Shown: positions 1-10,909 of the stretch, piece by piece | Position numbering within the stretch: the first letter of the stretch is position 1 | How the letters are laid out: the number at the start of each line of letters is the position of its first letter | NCBI GenBank assembly: GCA_963556255.1 | Contig: OY744605.1 | Location: 41,607,384-41,671,383, forward strand | Source: Allolobophora icterica | Taxonomy: Eukaryota; Annelida; Clitellata; Crassiclitellata; Lumbricidae | DNA: 64,000 bases | Reading direction: 5' to 3' | Translations under genes and position numbers: made by a program | Notes under the pieces: generated by a model | What the model saw: only the letters and a program-made list of their open reading frames with translations | The model's database searches: none | What the model was told of the DNA's origin: nothing

Positions 1-3000
1 GCTAGGGACATAAACAGAGTCAAACGCAGGAATGACCATACGCTGGAACTAATTCAGCTGGCGACAGATACTCGCGGGCCGGGCCGATGGTGCACGTGCA
101 GTCAATTAGTAGATACATACAGGGAAGGGAGTAAAGACACTGTAGGCGATGCTAATTATGCTGGGTTAGATAATACAAGTGGAAGCTATAACGCTCGACT
201 CTCAAGAACCTGTTATATATGTAATGGAACCAGGCTAAATTTAACAGATGATAGTGATGAAAATACGAATGAGGAACTCACTGAGGAACTCAGACTAGAA
301 AGGGAGTTAATTGTAATAGAAGAGATAGAAGGGGAGGAAGAATTAGATGTAATTTTTAATGAAGATGAAGAAGAAACCTTGAGCAGCATGAATACAGATC
401 CTAACATTAATTACTTTCAGAATGTGAACTGGTCAAGTGATTACATATCACCACATATGCTCGCTAAAAAGATTAAGGAGGAGAGTGAGTACGAAGGAAC
501 TAACTTAAGACTCCTCCACATAAACTGCAGAAGTGTACTGCCTAAATTAACTGAAATCAGGGAATTAGTGGAGGGACTCCAAATATCAATTGTTGCATTA
601 TCGGAAACATGGTTGGATGGTAGCCTGGAAGAAACTATCCAAATCCCTGGTTATGACTTCATAGGGAAGGCTAGGCTGGGAGAAAGAGGTGGCGGAGTAG
701 GACTATTGGTTAAAGATACTCTAAAATTTCAGCTGTATGAACCTAAAGAAGGCTACAAAAACCATAAAACGTATGAAAGTCTTTTTATAAGACTGCTTCT
801 AAAAAATTCGAACCCAATAATAGGAGTAATTTATAGAGCACCCGGTCTGCAATTAAAAGATTTCAATGAGGAATTTGATGAATTGGTAACTGGAATCCGG
901 GATAGCTCTAAGCAGATAATAATAATGGGAGATTTTAATATAGACTTACTCAAACTAAATGAACACAGAGATTCCAACATATTCTATAACTCTTTAATAG
1001 CACATCACTACCTGCCAACCATAACTAAACCAACTAGAATTACCTCCTCTACACGTACTTTAATAGACAATATATATTGTAGCTCATGGTCCAAGTTGCA
1101 AAACTCATACATAGTCATCTCTGACATATCCGACCATTTGCCGATTTACGCAAGTTTTTCCTTGGAGAATGTATATAAAAGAAAGTGCGAAGATAGGACT
1201 CAAAGAGTAATAACTGAGGCAGGAAAGGATCAGTTTCAAAGAACCCTGACAGAGATGAATTGGGATGAGGTTATAAGTCTCTGTGATAAAAGTAACGCGA
1301 ATGAAGCCTATGAAAGTTTTTTGGAGAAATATAGTCGGGCCTATAATGAAGCCTTTCCACATAGAGAAGTGACAAAGCATAAGGTAAAATCGAAACAGCC
1401 GTGGATGACGGCAGGACTGCTGAAATCTTGCAAAAAGAAAAATCTCTTATACATAAAATACCTGAAATGTCCAAACCAACAAAATAAATTAAAATTTGTA
1501 CAGTATAGGAATAAATTTAAAACACTTCGAATTAATGCCGAAAAGAACTACTATGCAGAGGAATTTTATAAACATCATAATGATATGAAGATGACATGGA
1601 AAGTTATCAGAGCAGCGATGAACATAGAAGACAAAAAGGTAAAAATGGACTCATTAATAGTAAACGGAGATAAAATAAATGACCCAGAGCAAATAGCAAA
1701 CATGTTTAATAAATATTTCACCAGTATAGCGACCGATTTAGCGAGTAAAATTCAAAACTCAGTTTGTTCCTTCGAGGATTATATGCCCCCTTCACGATGT
1801 AATTCAATGGGACTGACCCTAACTTCCCAGGAGGAGATTATGAAAATAGGAAAGATGCTAAAAAAAACCCATGCAGCAGGAGTGGACGAGATTGACCCAT
1901 ATATCGCTACCCCCAATTTATCTATGATAGTGTATCCTTTGGTGGAAATAATTAACTGTTCTCTTCTAACCGGTGTGGTCCCGGACTCACTCAAAATAGC
2001 TAAAATAACACCAATTTTTAAAAAAGGAGATACAGAAAATGTGACCAATTATAGGCCAATATCAGTTCTCCCATATTTTGCTAAGTATTTCGAAAAAATT
2101 GTATATGATAGAATTAGCAATTATATAAATTCGGCGGATATAATACACCCGGCGCAGCATGGGTTTAGACAGGGGCACTCTACTTCTATGGCACTTTTAG
2201 AAATGGAAGATAGAATTTCTAAGGCAATAGACAATAATGAATATTCAGTTGGAATATTCATCGACCTAGCAAAAGCATTTGACACTGTGGACCATAACAT
2301 CTTGTTAAAAAAGTTATCTAACTACGGAGTAAGAGGGACACAGTTAAAATGGTTTCAAAGTTATTTACAAAATAGAACCCAAAAGGTGGCATGTAATGGT
2401 ATATTATCAGATATTGGGTATATCACTCATGGAGTTCCACAAGGCTCAAACCTCGGACCACTTCTATTTCTTTTATATATAAACGACCTAGCAAACACCT
2501 CAAAAGTCATGCATTTTATACTATTCGCAGATGACACCAATATTTTTTACTCAAACAGCTCCTGGGTATCCCTTACTGAGATTGTTAATAAGGAACTAGC
2601 AACTATAAACACATGGTTTGCAGCAAATAAACTCACCCTTAACATTGATAAGACAAATTTCATATTATTTAAATCGCATAGAAAAATCAAAGTAGTTGAT
2701 GTGGAATTACAAATTGATGGAGTACCCATTACCCAAGTTAAAACTACTAAATTTCTTGGCATATACGTTGATCAACACTTAAATTGGAAGGATCACATCA
2801 ATTATATCACATTGAAAATTGCCAAAATTATAGGGATAATATCTAGAGTATCATACTTGCTTCCCAAGGACATCAGACTGAACCTATATTATTCACTAAT
2901 ATACCCCTATTTAAGCTACTGTAGTATGATATGGGCTTCTAATTATGAGTCCAGACTTAATAAACTAATGTTACTGCAAAAAAAAGCCGTGAGAATAATA

Positions 3001-3348
3001 AATGGGTCCCCTCGAAGAGAACACTCTGACCCAATATTCAAGAATTTAAATATATTAAAAATCGATCAAATTAGAAGAATGCAAATAGTAGAATTCGTAT
3101 ATCAGTATGAACGGAACTTACTCCCAAAGTCGTTCAGGGGATATTTTACCATGGGATCACAAATCCATGCACATAACACTAGAACAGCAGCTACATATCG
3201 CCCAATACGGGCTCGTACAAATATAAGAGAATTTAGTATGAAAGCATCAGGGCCACAACTTTGGAATGAGACTCCTCTTGAAATTCGGCACTCTAAAAAT
3301 CGCTTCGAATTTAAACTTCAACTAAGAGAATATCTAATTAATGTATAG
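1..3348 (+). CDS. Non-LTR retrotransposon polyprotein: APE endonuclease plus reverse transcriptase, 5' partial
   Basis: This encodes the enzyme that nicks target DNA and copies LINE RNA into it. The frame is open from base 1 (gct agg gac...) to the TAG at 3346, at least 1115 codons, so it begins left of the window; an internal TTG at 379 is not needed as a start. Counting from 379, the endonuclease shows HINCRS near residue 48, SETWLD (75-80), RGGGVGLL, GDFN (184-187) and SDH (251-253). The reverse transcriptase follows with NYRPIS, AFDTVDH (about 633-639), GVPQGS (685-690) and the catalytic FADD (716-719). The first 126 codons carry a CxC and a CxxC about 45 residues apart and an acidic stretch, which I do not recognise. 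The GVPQGS context and simple 3' tail suggest the CR1/L2/Jockey group; the clade is inferred. No stop interrupts it, so the insertion looks young. Confidence 0.93.
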   Translation, partial: ARDINRVKRRNDHTLELIQLATDTRGPGRWCTCSQLVDTYREGSKDTVGDANYAGLDNTSGSYNARLSRTCYICNGTRLNLTDDSDENTNEELTEELRLERELIVIEEIEGEEELDVIFNEDEEETLSSMNTDPNINYFQNVNWSSDYISPHMLAKKIKEESEYEGTNLRLLHINCRSVLPKLTEIRELVEGLQISIVALSETWLDGSLEETIQIPGYDFIGKARLGERGGGVGLLVKDTLKFQLYEPKEGYKNHKTYESLFIRLLLKNSNPIIGVIYRAPGLQLKDFNEEFDELVTGIRDSSKQIIIMGDFNIDLLKLNEHRDSNIFYNSLIAHHYLPTITKPTRITSSTRTLIDNIYCSSWSKLQNSYIVISDISDHLPIYASFSLENVYKRKCEDRTQRVITEAGKDQFQRTLTEMNWDEVISLCDKSNANEAYESFLEKYSRAYNEAFPHREVTKHKVKSKQPWMTAGLLKSCKKKNLLYIKYLKCPNQQNKLKFVQYRNKFKTLRINAEKNYYAEEFYKHHNDMKMTWKVIRAAMNIEDKKVKMDSLIVNGDKINDPEQIANMFNKYFTSIATDLASKIQNSVCSFEDYMPPSRCNSMGLTLTSQEEIMKIGKMLKKTHAAGVDEIDPYIATPNLSMIVYPLVEIINCSLLTGVVPDSLKIAKITPIFKKGDTENVTNYRPISVLPYFAKYFEKIVYDRISNYINSADIIHPAQHGFRQGHSTSMALLEMEDRISKAIDNNEYSVGIFIDLAKAFDTVDHNILLKKLSNYGVRGTQLKWFQSYLQNRTQKVACNGILSDIGYITHGVPQGSNLGPLLFLLYINDLANTSKVMHFILFADDTNIFYSNSSWVSLTEIVNKELATINTWFAANKLTLNIDKTNFILFKSHRKIKVVDVELQIDGVPITQVKTTKFLGIYVDQHLNWKDHINYITLKIAKIIGIISRVSYLLPKDIRLNLYYSLIYPYLSYCSMIWASNYESRLNKLMLLQKKAVRIINGSPRREHSDPIFKNLNILKIDQIRRMQIVEFVYQYERNLLPKSFRGYFTMGSQIHAHNTRTAATYRPIRARTNIREFSMKASGPQLWNETPLEIRHSKNRFEFKLQLREYLINV

Positions 3349-3715
3349 CTCCCCCAGTTTTATATGATAAAGCCTTAATTAATAGAAGAGACATCTCCAA
3401 TTGGTAGGCGTGTACGTGCACCGGGGCCCGGCTGTTGAGCCATTTAGTTAAGAATTTAGTTAAGCGAGTTTGAACTTAATTAAGAAAAGCCAGCCATGAA
3501 TTTAGAAATTATAATACGTTGTATGGGTGACCCCGCCTAGCGGGATTATATCCCTTTGGGGCCACCCTTTGCAACCTTTAACCAGTATTTATATGTTGTA
3601 TTTACAATCGAAAAGATGTATTTTTCTTGTGGTTTTTTACGTTGATATATGGAAAGCTTGTTACGTTTTGGTTTTTTTTGGTTGCAATAAAGACTTTTGA
3701 TTTGATTTGATTTGA
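1..3715 (+). mobile_element. LINE element, 5' end outside window, with intact 3' end
   Basis: After the ORF there is about 370 bp of 3' UTR. It ends with AATAAA at 3687-3692 and a short tail of TTTGA units (about 3697-3715), then passes straight into a TGTA microsatellite. A short repeated 3' tail instead of poly(A) is usual for CR1/L2-type LINEs. No 5' TSD can be examined because the element starts outside the window. Confidence 0.85.
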
Positions 3716-3880
3716 TGTATGTATGTATGTATGTATGTATGTATGTATGTATGTATGCATGTATGTATGTAGGATTGTGTGGATGGCTGGATGGATGAAT
3801 GGATGGATGGATGGCTGGGTGGACGGACGGACGGACGGATGGATGGATAGATGGATGGATAGATGGATGCATGAATCATG
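3716..3880. repeat. TGTA then TGGA/TGGATA microsatellite
   Basis: Uninterrupted TGTA units are followed by degenerate TGGA and GGAC units. It directly continues the LINE 3' tail and probably grew from it. Open frames here (Ile-His-Pro-Ser strings) are repeat artefacts. Confidence 0.9.
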
Positions 3881-3984
3881 AATAGATATACATGGATGGA
3901 AGAACGATAAGAAATTCTAATGTGCTTCGATGGATAGGCTACATTGAGTGATGACTTGATGGATGGAACGATGGAAGTATGACT

Positions 3985-4480
3985 AATCGTATTATTATTG
4001 CTTAGAATTAGTAAATTTTTAACGCCAATGTCTAATGCAGAAGGTATCAACCGAGGGCACACCAAAACCAAATAGTAATCAGATCAAAAGCCAGAAGCAA
4101 TGTCCGCTGAGACACAAAGACAGCTTATGGTGGATAAACAGACTTAATCAATTGTTCTGAACCCTTTGGTGCTTCTGCAAATTAGATCAGATAATAGTAA
4201 GAAGAGAATTACAGTAATCCAGGCGACTGGAGAGAACTGCATTCGCCAGAAATATTCTAACAGACAAAGCGACATGAAGTCTAATTCTGCGTAAGTCACG
4301 AATATGACGATTTACCATTGGCATATATAGTCAGTTAAGGACCTACAGCGGAGTCAGGGTACAAGCAGAATCAAGCAACTGAACAACTGAGTCTCCCAGT
4401 TTGAAAGATTTAGATTATCCAAACTTTTTCAGCCGTTGTGGAGTGCCTAACATCATAAATTAAGTTTTTGACGGGTTTTA
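3985..4480 (-). mobile_element. LINE/SINE 3' fragment (ATTAGACA tail family)
   Basis: Read on the minus strand, the segment near 4010-4050 ends with GGTTGATACC, GCATTAGACA and GGCGTTAAAAATT. Closely similar tails occur at about 7740-7790 and 20706-20760. The inner part contains antisense sequence that could come from the DYCN region of a CR1-like RT, but it is too decayed to translate. From 4481 to 4983 I see no gene or clear repeat. Confidence 0.5.
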
Positions 4481-4983
4481 AGGGGACGTTTATTGGCCAT
4501 CATCCAAGGTCACGCCTCCTTAAAAGCCGAGGGTAACAGCTGCACAGACGAATTACAAGATAAAATGTCACACGAAATGTAACTCCGAGTATCATTTCCA
4601 TAGAAATTATATCCTAGTGAACGACTCTCAAGAAATCTACCTAGTAGTGTGATATATACACTGTCAACAGAAGCGGGCCGACTGAACATCGAGGAACGCC
4701 ACACGTTAGCAAGGCTTATGATTAATAATTGCCATAGTAGACCTATTGAGTAGACCTATGCTGATTGAGTGCACGACTGAGATACTTGGCAAACCAATAA
4801 TTCAGAGCAGGACAAGAAACCTGAAAGTAATGCTGGACATTAAGCGAAAGGCTTCAGAGGCGGCGGAAGAACTAGAGGGAAGATATTTTCAACTTCATAA
4901 TGCATTATTTGCGTGGCCTTGTGTCTTTGACTGCGTGTTTCTTGCTGGTGCGTCTAAATATTCGTCTATCTGTCTACTATGTG

Positions 4984-6282
4984 CAGTCTTGTTGTCCTCG
5001 AGACAAGGTCTTGGTCTCGAGTGCACTCAAGTTCGTTTTTAAAAGTCTTAGTCTTGGTCATACTCTGTGTTCGTCCAAAGTGTTGCGCAAAGGTTCATCA
5101 GTCACTCTGTTACAGAGTAAAGCAGGGAGGCGACCTGACCGACGTCTCTTAGGAGCGTAGACTCGGACCCGACCTGGGCTGGTGAACCAAAGTCCTCCGT
5201 GCCCACCTTCACGTGGTGCGGACCGTTAGTACCCTTCCATTGGTAGGGGAACGAACGGGCACGGCAGGCAAAACCAGGGGAGGGCAATGGCAAACCACCC
5301 CTGCTAACATGCCAAGAAAATCGTCATGAGAACTGGCATGAATTTGGAAGAACTAAGGGACCTGACTTCGAATAGGAAGCAATGGAGAATGTTTATCATG
5401 ACGATCGCTAGAGCTCCAGGAGTTGACAGCACAAGGTGACAAGGTGAGTCTTGGTCTTGAGACCAAAAGTCTTGGTCTTGGTCTTAAGGTTCAAAGTCTT
5501 GGTCTTGGTCTTAGTCTTGATGTTCTTGGTCTTGGTCTTGCAAGACCAAGACCAAGACTTTTGTCAATATAAACAGTCATTTAACAAATCGCAAGAATTT
5601 TAAAAATTTATCCAATAATTACTAATACAATTGCTTTAGTATTTACACTGTGTGAAAACTGTGAATGAGGCAGTACTGTTGTTTTGGGCAATTATTTTAC
5701 TTGCGGTTAGTTACCATGGAATGATTTAAAAACAGACTCATGATTTGTATATTTGCATTCAGTGCTTGAAAAGCTACTGTGTGTGCCAGCGATTTCAGCA
5801 CCCGTAGAACGTATTTTTTACATGGCAGAATTTTTATGAGACCCCACAGGTCACATCTTGGTCAGAAAAATCTGAGCGAATTGGTTTTTATAAAATGCAA
5901 CAGGCCCTTTGAATAACATTTCGCACGAAGAACTGTTGTAAATACTGAATCACAATTCTCTGCAGTCTGTATTTAGAGTTGTTTTGCTTGAATAAAATAA
6001 AAGACTAATGTTTTCATTAAAAGAGCGAATATTTGGTAATTTTTTTAGTAAGGAATAGCAGTCTGGATATGATTGTGATTTTTTGGATTTTGGTCTCCGT
6101 CTTGGTCTTGAGTTTCAAAGTCTTGGTCTTGGTCTTGAGGATTAAAGTCTTGGTCTTGAGGTTCAAAGTCTTGGACGTGGTTTTGGTTTTGAGGTTCAAA
6201 GTCTTGGTCTTGGTCTTGAGGTTCAAAGTCTTGGACTTGGTCTTGCATGGTCTTGAGGTTTGAGGTCTTGACAACAAGACTG
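4984..6282. mobile_element. Non-autonomous hAT-like transposon with TCTTGG arrays
   Basis: Both ends read CAGTCTTGTTGTC inward. The flanking 8-mers are actatgtg (4976-4983) and attatgtg (6283-6290), 7 of 8 identical, as expected for an old hAT TSD. Subterminal regions are rich in TCTTGG/GTCTTG units in both orientations (about 5000-5060, 5447-5570, 6090-6265), which is typical of transposase-binding repeats. No transposase frame is visible. The middle part (5570-6060) is AT-rich unique sequence. Confidence 0.75.
5060..5446 (+). mobile_element. Retroelement fragment nested in the hAT-like element
   Basis: This 387-bp segment interrupts the TCTTGG array. It is flanked by AGTCTTGGTC at 5050-5059 and 5447-5456; that duplication lies inside repeats, so it is only supportive. 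It ends in a short ACAAGGTG-type tail. A 67-bp piece of its 3' end recurs at about 47871-47937. One frame near the end resembles the C-terminus of LINE proteins, but I cannot assign a family. Confidence 0.5.
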
Positions 6283-7732
6283 ATTATGTGCGGCTGTATG
6301 TCTGTCTGTTCATTACGAGCGTCTGTCTATTATCATGACTGTGTGTCTAAATGTCCGTCTGTCTATTCATTGTGCAATTGCCTGTCATTCTGTTTGTCTG
6401 GCTGTGTGTAAGGGTGTGATTTTCTGTTTATATAGCGCCAATCAATGAAGCACCAATCGATCATCTGAAGAAGTAGAACGTAGAAACATCGATCGTCACT
6501 TTGGAAGAACACAGAGTATAAATTACAGAAACACAGAGACTGACCAACAGACATAAGCACGATGACTAATCGGCTCCTGTTAACAGACAAAGTAATAGGC
6601 AAACAGACGGACAGAAGGAAGGACAGAGAGACGAAAGCAGGGATGGATGGAAGGAAACTGCGAAAAGAAGATTATTTGTCGAGCCACGTATTCGGAGTAT
6701 TCCGTTACCAAAGAGTAAAGTAATCGTTATGTTTACTGTTGTTTGCGCTTCAGCTGATATATCGTTGACCCAAGTGACAGCCGCCACTGCTAGAGGCGAT
6801 TAACCTTTTCAGTGTAACTACTGCATATGAATTGATGCTGGGTGAATCCAAGCGAAACGGTTGGCTACTCGGATCAAAGTCGAAACTTTGACTCCCAAGT
6901 TGAATCAAAGACGACACCGAAAGCACATGTTTTGGAACTCGATGAGCTGTAGGCCTAACCATGGAGCCTTCTTTGAATATCACATAGAATTATTATAGCA
7001 CCCTTTGGTTGAGGCACGTCCATGATAATATGACAACACTACGTTGTTTTCAACATGAATACATTGTATTATTAATCATTACGAGTGCCCCATGATTAAG
7101 ACATTTCATGGTTATATAGATATATACAGCACATATTTGTATACATTCAATATACAGAGAGAGACAGACAGAGAGGGAGCGGCTACAAATAGTGTGGCAT
7201 AAAATTAGTACTCGTGAGGGAGAAACGTTCCGGCGCTTAAGGAGCATCGTTTGGTTTAGCGTCGGCGCCGTTCTTATCGTCGCTGATGGCGAATCTCTAC
7301 ACCGCGTCAGCCAACAGTAATTACGTCACGTCGCCATGGGACTGACGGACGTACAGACTGACGGACATACATGTAGAAGTCGTCGTCGTCGTCGGAGAAG
7401 GTGTCGCTTAGTGGCGACAAACAGCTGTGGCTAAGGTGAGACGAAGACCGACTAATGGAGGGAGGAAGGGAGCAGGAGGAGGAGGAGGAGGAGGGTGGAA
7501 AGAAGGGACGTGCATAGCTCCAGCAAAGGGTATGGAACTGGAATTCACGTATCAAAGCTTTTATACAGTGCCCTTATGAACCTCAGAACGCTGATAATAT
7601 AGCAATCTGTCTAGCTAATCTAAACAAAGGTAAAAAGAGAATGATTATGTTGAGCTGCATCACAAAAAAAGTCGCATATAATGCTGATGGAGACGTGCAA
7701 TGGTGGATATGTACACTGTGGGGGTAGGAAAT
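6283..7732. other. Gene-poor intergenic stretch
   Basis: Only minor elements are visible: a TATAGCGCC-type LINE tail in antisense at about 6425-6460, one TAGGCCTA at 6950, and a short GGA run at 7470-7495. The small open frames show no recognisable protein. Confidence 0.5.
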
Positions 7733-7912
7733 TTGTAATTAGAAATTTTTATCGCGTCGGTGTCTAATGCACTAGGTATCAACCGATAGCGCGCACCAAA
7801 ACCAAACTCTAAGCCGGTCAGTATCCAGAAGCTAATTCCCTTTAGACAGAGAGACATCCTATGATGGCTAAGCAATTTGAAAAAGGCAAGTCTCAAGTTT
7901 ACTGAACAGATC

Positions 7913-7982
<70 letters not shown>

Positions 7983-8290
7983 GAGCTCCAAAATCTTCTT
8001 GCAGCAACAGAAATATATCTCGTTCACCAAGAACCGTTTTAGTTTTAGGTATTCCAGTGAGAAAAATAATCGGATCAGTTGGTTGAATAATGATGTCTGG
8101 AAAATAAGTTTAGATTTAAGTTTTGTGGTTGGCCAGAGTTCAATGTTTATAAGCTATGAGCTATAATTTTAAACATCCTTTTCTGAACAGGAAGCCAACA
8201 CAAAGATTTAAGCACAGGGGTTATATATTTTTATTTCTGAAGTAATAGTTTTGGCTCTATAGCCACTCTTTTGAGTTTCAGCATGTTTGA
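7733..8290 (-). mobile_element. CR1/L2-like LINE 3' fragment with a GACA microsatellite inside
   Basis: On the minus strand about 8190 reads as CWLPVQKR, the degenerate LHWLPV motif of the C-terminal RT region of CR1/L2 elements. The 3' end has TATCAACCGA-side sequence, GCATTAGACA and CGATAAAAATT, matching the tails at 4010-4050 and 20706-20760. A GACA array (about 7933-7981) interrupts it. Frames are broken, so this is a dead copy. Confidence 0.6.
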
Positions 8291-8325
8291 CTTATTGATA
8301 TCAACAAGAAGCGAGCTATATATAT

Positions 8326-8655
8326 AATATAATATAATATAATATAATATAATATAATATAATATAATATAATATAATATAATATAATATAATATAATAT
8401 AATATAATATAATATAATATAATATAATATAATATAATATAATATAATATAATATAATATAATATAATATAATATAATATAATATAATATAATATAATAT
8501 AATATAATATAATATAATATAATATAATATAATATAATATAATATAATATAATATACTATAATATAATATAATATAATATAATATAATATAATATAATAT
8601 AATATAATATAATATAATATAATATAATATAATATAATATAATATAATATAATAT
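8326..8655. repeat. AATAT pentanucleotide array, about 330 bp
   Basis: Nearly perfect AATAT units with a single visible substitution near 8555. It sits between a minus-strand LINE fragment and a plus-strand RT pseudogene. Confidence 0.97.
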
Positions 8656-8978
8656 AGTTCTTTCGCTGTTTGAGAAACCTTCTCTCGACCCTGACGTCCT
8701 GCCAAATTACAGACCCATCTAAACTTTGAATTTTATATCTAAAAATTCTTGAACGGATAGCTATGAATCGTGCACCAACGAACCTACATGTCTTCCAACT
8801 CTGAGAACTCTCTCACTTTCAATCTGCAAACCAGCAATTTCATTCAACAGAGTACGCACTTCCTGATGTTGAATTGTTCTGGAAGTTGAAACTGTCTGTA
8901 ACTTTGATACTCTTTATCATTCTCTTCCGATTGTTTACTACATATCGTAGGCTGTATACTCAATCAGTTACTAATATG

Positions 8979-9699
8979 TAGGGTTGTAGTCAGTGATGGG
9001 CAATAGTTAACTAAAAAGTTGCTAACTTTTAGTTTAACTAAACATTTTTAGTTAAGGAAGAAGTTTAACTAAAAAAATAGTTTAGTTAAAATCATAGTTT
9101 AACTAAAAAAAATTTAATTGCTAACTAAAAAGTTTAACTAAAAAAATCAGCAATATGCAACTATTTTTCCACAGTGAACATTGAACACTGTCAGCGAAAA
9201 AACATTTTAACACTGTATGGTTTTAGCATCAACAGCCTGTGTTTTCAAATTCATACACTACTTACAGTACACATGTAACTGTATGCCAGAACAGCACACA
9301 TTGCATAGTTTGAAGGTGAAATTGTCATTGACGCTTTGCATTATTACAGTTCACTTAACGTCTTTTATTGTGAAAATTTTTGTCGTAAAAAGTTGGAAAA
9401 AAGTTGGAAAAAGTTTAACTACTTTTTAGTTTAGTTAACTAATTTCCAAAATCAGTTGCCAACTTTAGTTAAACTATTTTCTTTTTAGTTGGAATATAGT
9501 TTTAGTTTAACTAAAAAAATAGTTTATTGCCCATCACTGGTTGTAGTCGAGGGTATACGCGGGTATACAACGTTTACTCACCTCTAGAGACCGTATGCTC
9601 ACCTTCCAAAATATTTGTAGGCCTACTCACCTTTAATTTGTTTCGTAAAACTAAACAGTAGCGTGTATACTCACCTCTAATTTTACCACTACAGCCCTG
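8979..9699. mobile_element. Older hAT-like element (outer)
   Basis: The left end begins TAGGGTTGTAGT and the right end is the inverse of CAGGGCTGTAGT. Flanking 8-mers ctaatatg (8971-8978) and cttacatg (9700-9707) match at 6 of 8, consistent with a diverged TSD. The interior has GTATAC and ACTCACCT repeats. It is opened by the younger insertion 8991-9539. Confidence 0.5.
8991..9539. mobile_element. Non-autonomous hAT transposon, 549 bp, with perfect 8-bp TSD
   Basis: Termini are CAGTGATGGGCAATAGTT and its inverse; the interior is full of AGTTTAACTAAAAA repeats in both orientations. GTTGTAGT flanks it exactly at 8983-8990 and 9540-9547. There is no transposase. Confidence 0.9.
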
Positions 9700-9985
9700 C
9701 TTACATGGTAGGCCTAATTATTCATTGCTTTGTTGATAGATGGTGTTCTGCAGGATCTCGTCCTCGGCCCTCTCATGTTTACATTATACACCACTAGGAG
9801 CGCTGCTTGACAAAAATCATTTACTAGGATGTCATTCTTTGCCGATGATACTCAAATCTTCATTCATTTGACAGTTTGTATTATCACTCGTCTGAGCAGC
9901 TGTTGTCCAATGCCTTTGAGTTGATGCGGTCTCATATGACAGCCAATAAACTCCTCCTTTCCTAATCGAAGACTGAATTTCTGGT

Positions 9986-10690
9986 ACTTAATCTCCTTTT
10001 TACTTAGCAACACGCATGCTCAGGAAGAATAAGTGAGCGTATATAAAAATGGAGTATAAATAGCAAGTACTTAGTGGAGTCATTACTAAGTATGGAGGAT
10101 ACGCAGCGGCATAACCTTAAAGTGTCTATAGGACAAAGCAAGGTAGTCACAGTGGGGGGGGGGGTAGAATAAGTATAATGTATACGGCACAATTTACGAA
10201 GCCACAAACTGAAGCAAGTACAAAGTTAAATCAGTATAAAGTGGGGTTAAGTAGAAATTTGAGTATTTTTCAGTAAGTAAAAGGGTTAGGTACAGAGTGG
10301 GGAAGTACAATGTAGGTAGACGTAAGGTGAGGTAGCCTTGGTATAAAGAGCTGAGTCTAATTCTGATCAAATGGTTGTCGTTTTAAGAAATCTAATTTGT
10401 CGGCGAATGCGCTTGAAGGCAGTCGGTTGCTTCGTTTGCTTTCGTTCCTCTGGATCTCGAGTTGATTAATAGGGTCTCTCGTTCCTCTTGCCAGATCGTC
10501 TAATTCTGCCGAGAACCAGTTGCACGACCGAATGAGAAAGACGCAGAAGGACAGACAAACAGAAAGGCAAGACAAGAGACAAAGGCACGCAGAGTGAAAT
10601 GAAAGAGAAGCAGAGGCACATGGACTCAGACACTTGAATAACAGAAGACAAGAGGAGAGACAAACAGAAAGAGACACAGACACGAAGACT
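9986..10690. other. Intergenic, no supported gene
   Basis: The stretch holds a short G run near 10155 and a minus-strand open segment at 10357-10505 that could be a terminal exon but has no recognisable homology. I see no other structure. Confidence 0.4.
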
Positions 10691-10695
10691 TCAGT

Positions 10696-10783
<88 letters not shown>
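10691..10783. repeat. GACA/CAGA tetranucleotide array
   Basis: About 23 near-perfect ACAG units. The surrounding 10540-10900 is a looser purine-rich AGAC/AGAG field. Confidence 0.95.
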
Positions 10784-10909
10784 TAAATAAACAGTTTCAG
10801 GAAGACTAATGCGTAAAGACTTGAAGAGGCAGACAGACAGATAGAAGGAGAAGAAAGACAGAGAGAAAAAGAGAGAAGAGAGGGGGGACTGAGATGGGAA
10901 GGGAGCAAC

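Larger units (their letters stand above)
8656..9985 (+). pseudogene. CR1-like reverse transcriptase pseudogene split by nested hAT insertions
   Basis: The left part (8656-8960) translates as LPNYRPI, then sequence like NFISKILERIA and a degenerate FHSTEYAL, the fingers region of CR1/L2 RTs. The right part (9720-9985) continues the palm with a decayed GVLQDLVLGPLMFTLYTT (ancestrally GVPQGSVLGPL) and sequence that was once FADDTQIFI. The order and spacing fit one element whose middle was opened by the transposons at 8979-9699. Several frameshifts and stops are present. Confidence 0.75.

Noticed and set aside
4746..5160. Overlapping plus frames of 86-98 codons
   Set aside because: They run across the boundary of the hAT-like element at 4984 and have no recognisable motif.
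10357..10505. Possible minus-strand terminal exon (ELDDLARGTRDPINQLEIQR to the stop) with an acceptor-like ctcggcag
   Set aside because: The composition looks coding, but there is no recognised family, no partner exon, and the frame upstream dissolves into GACA repeats.
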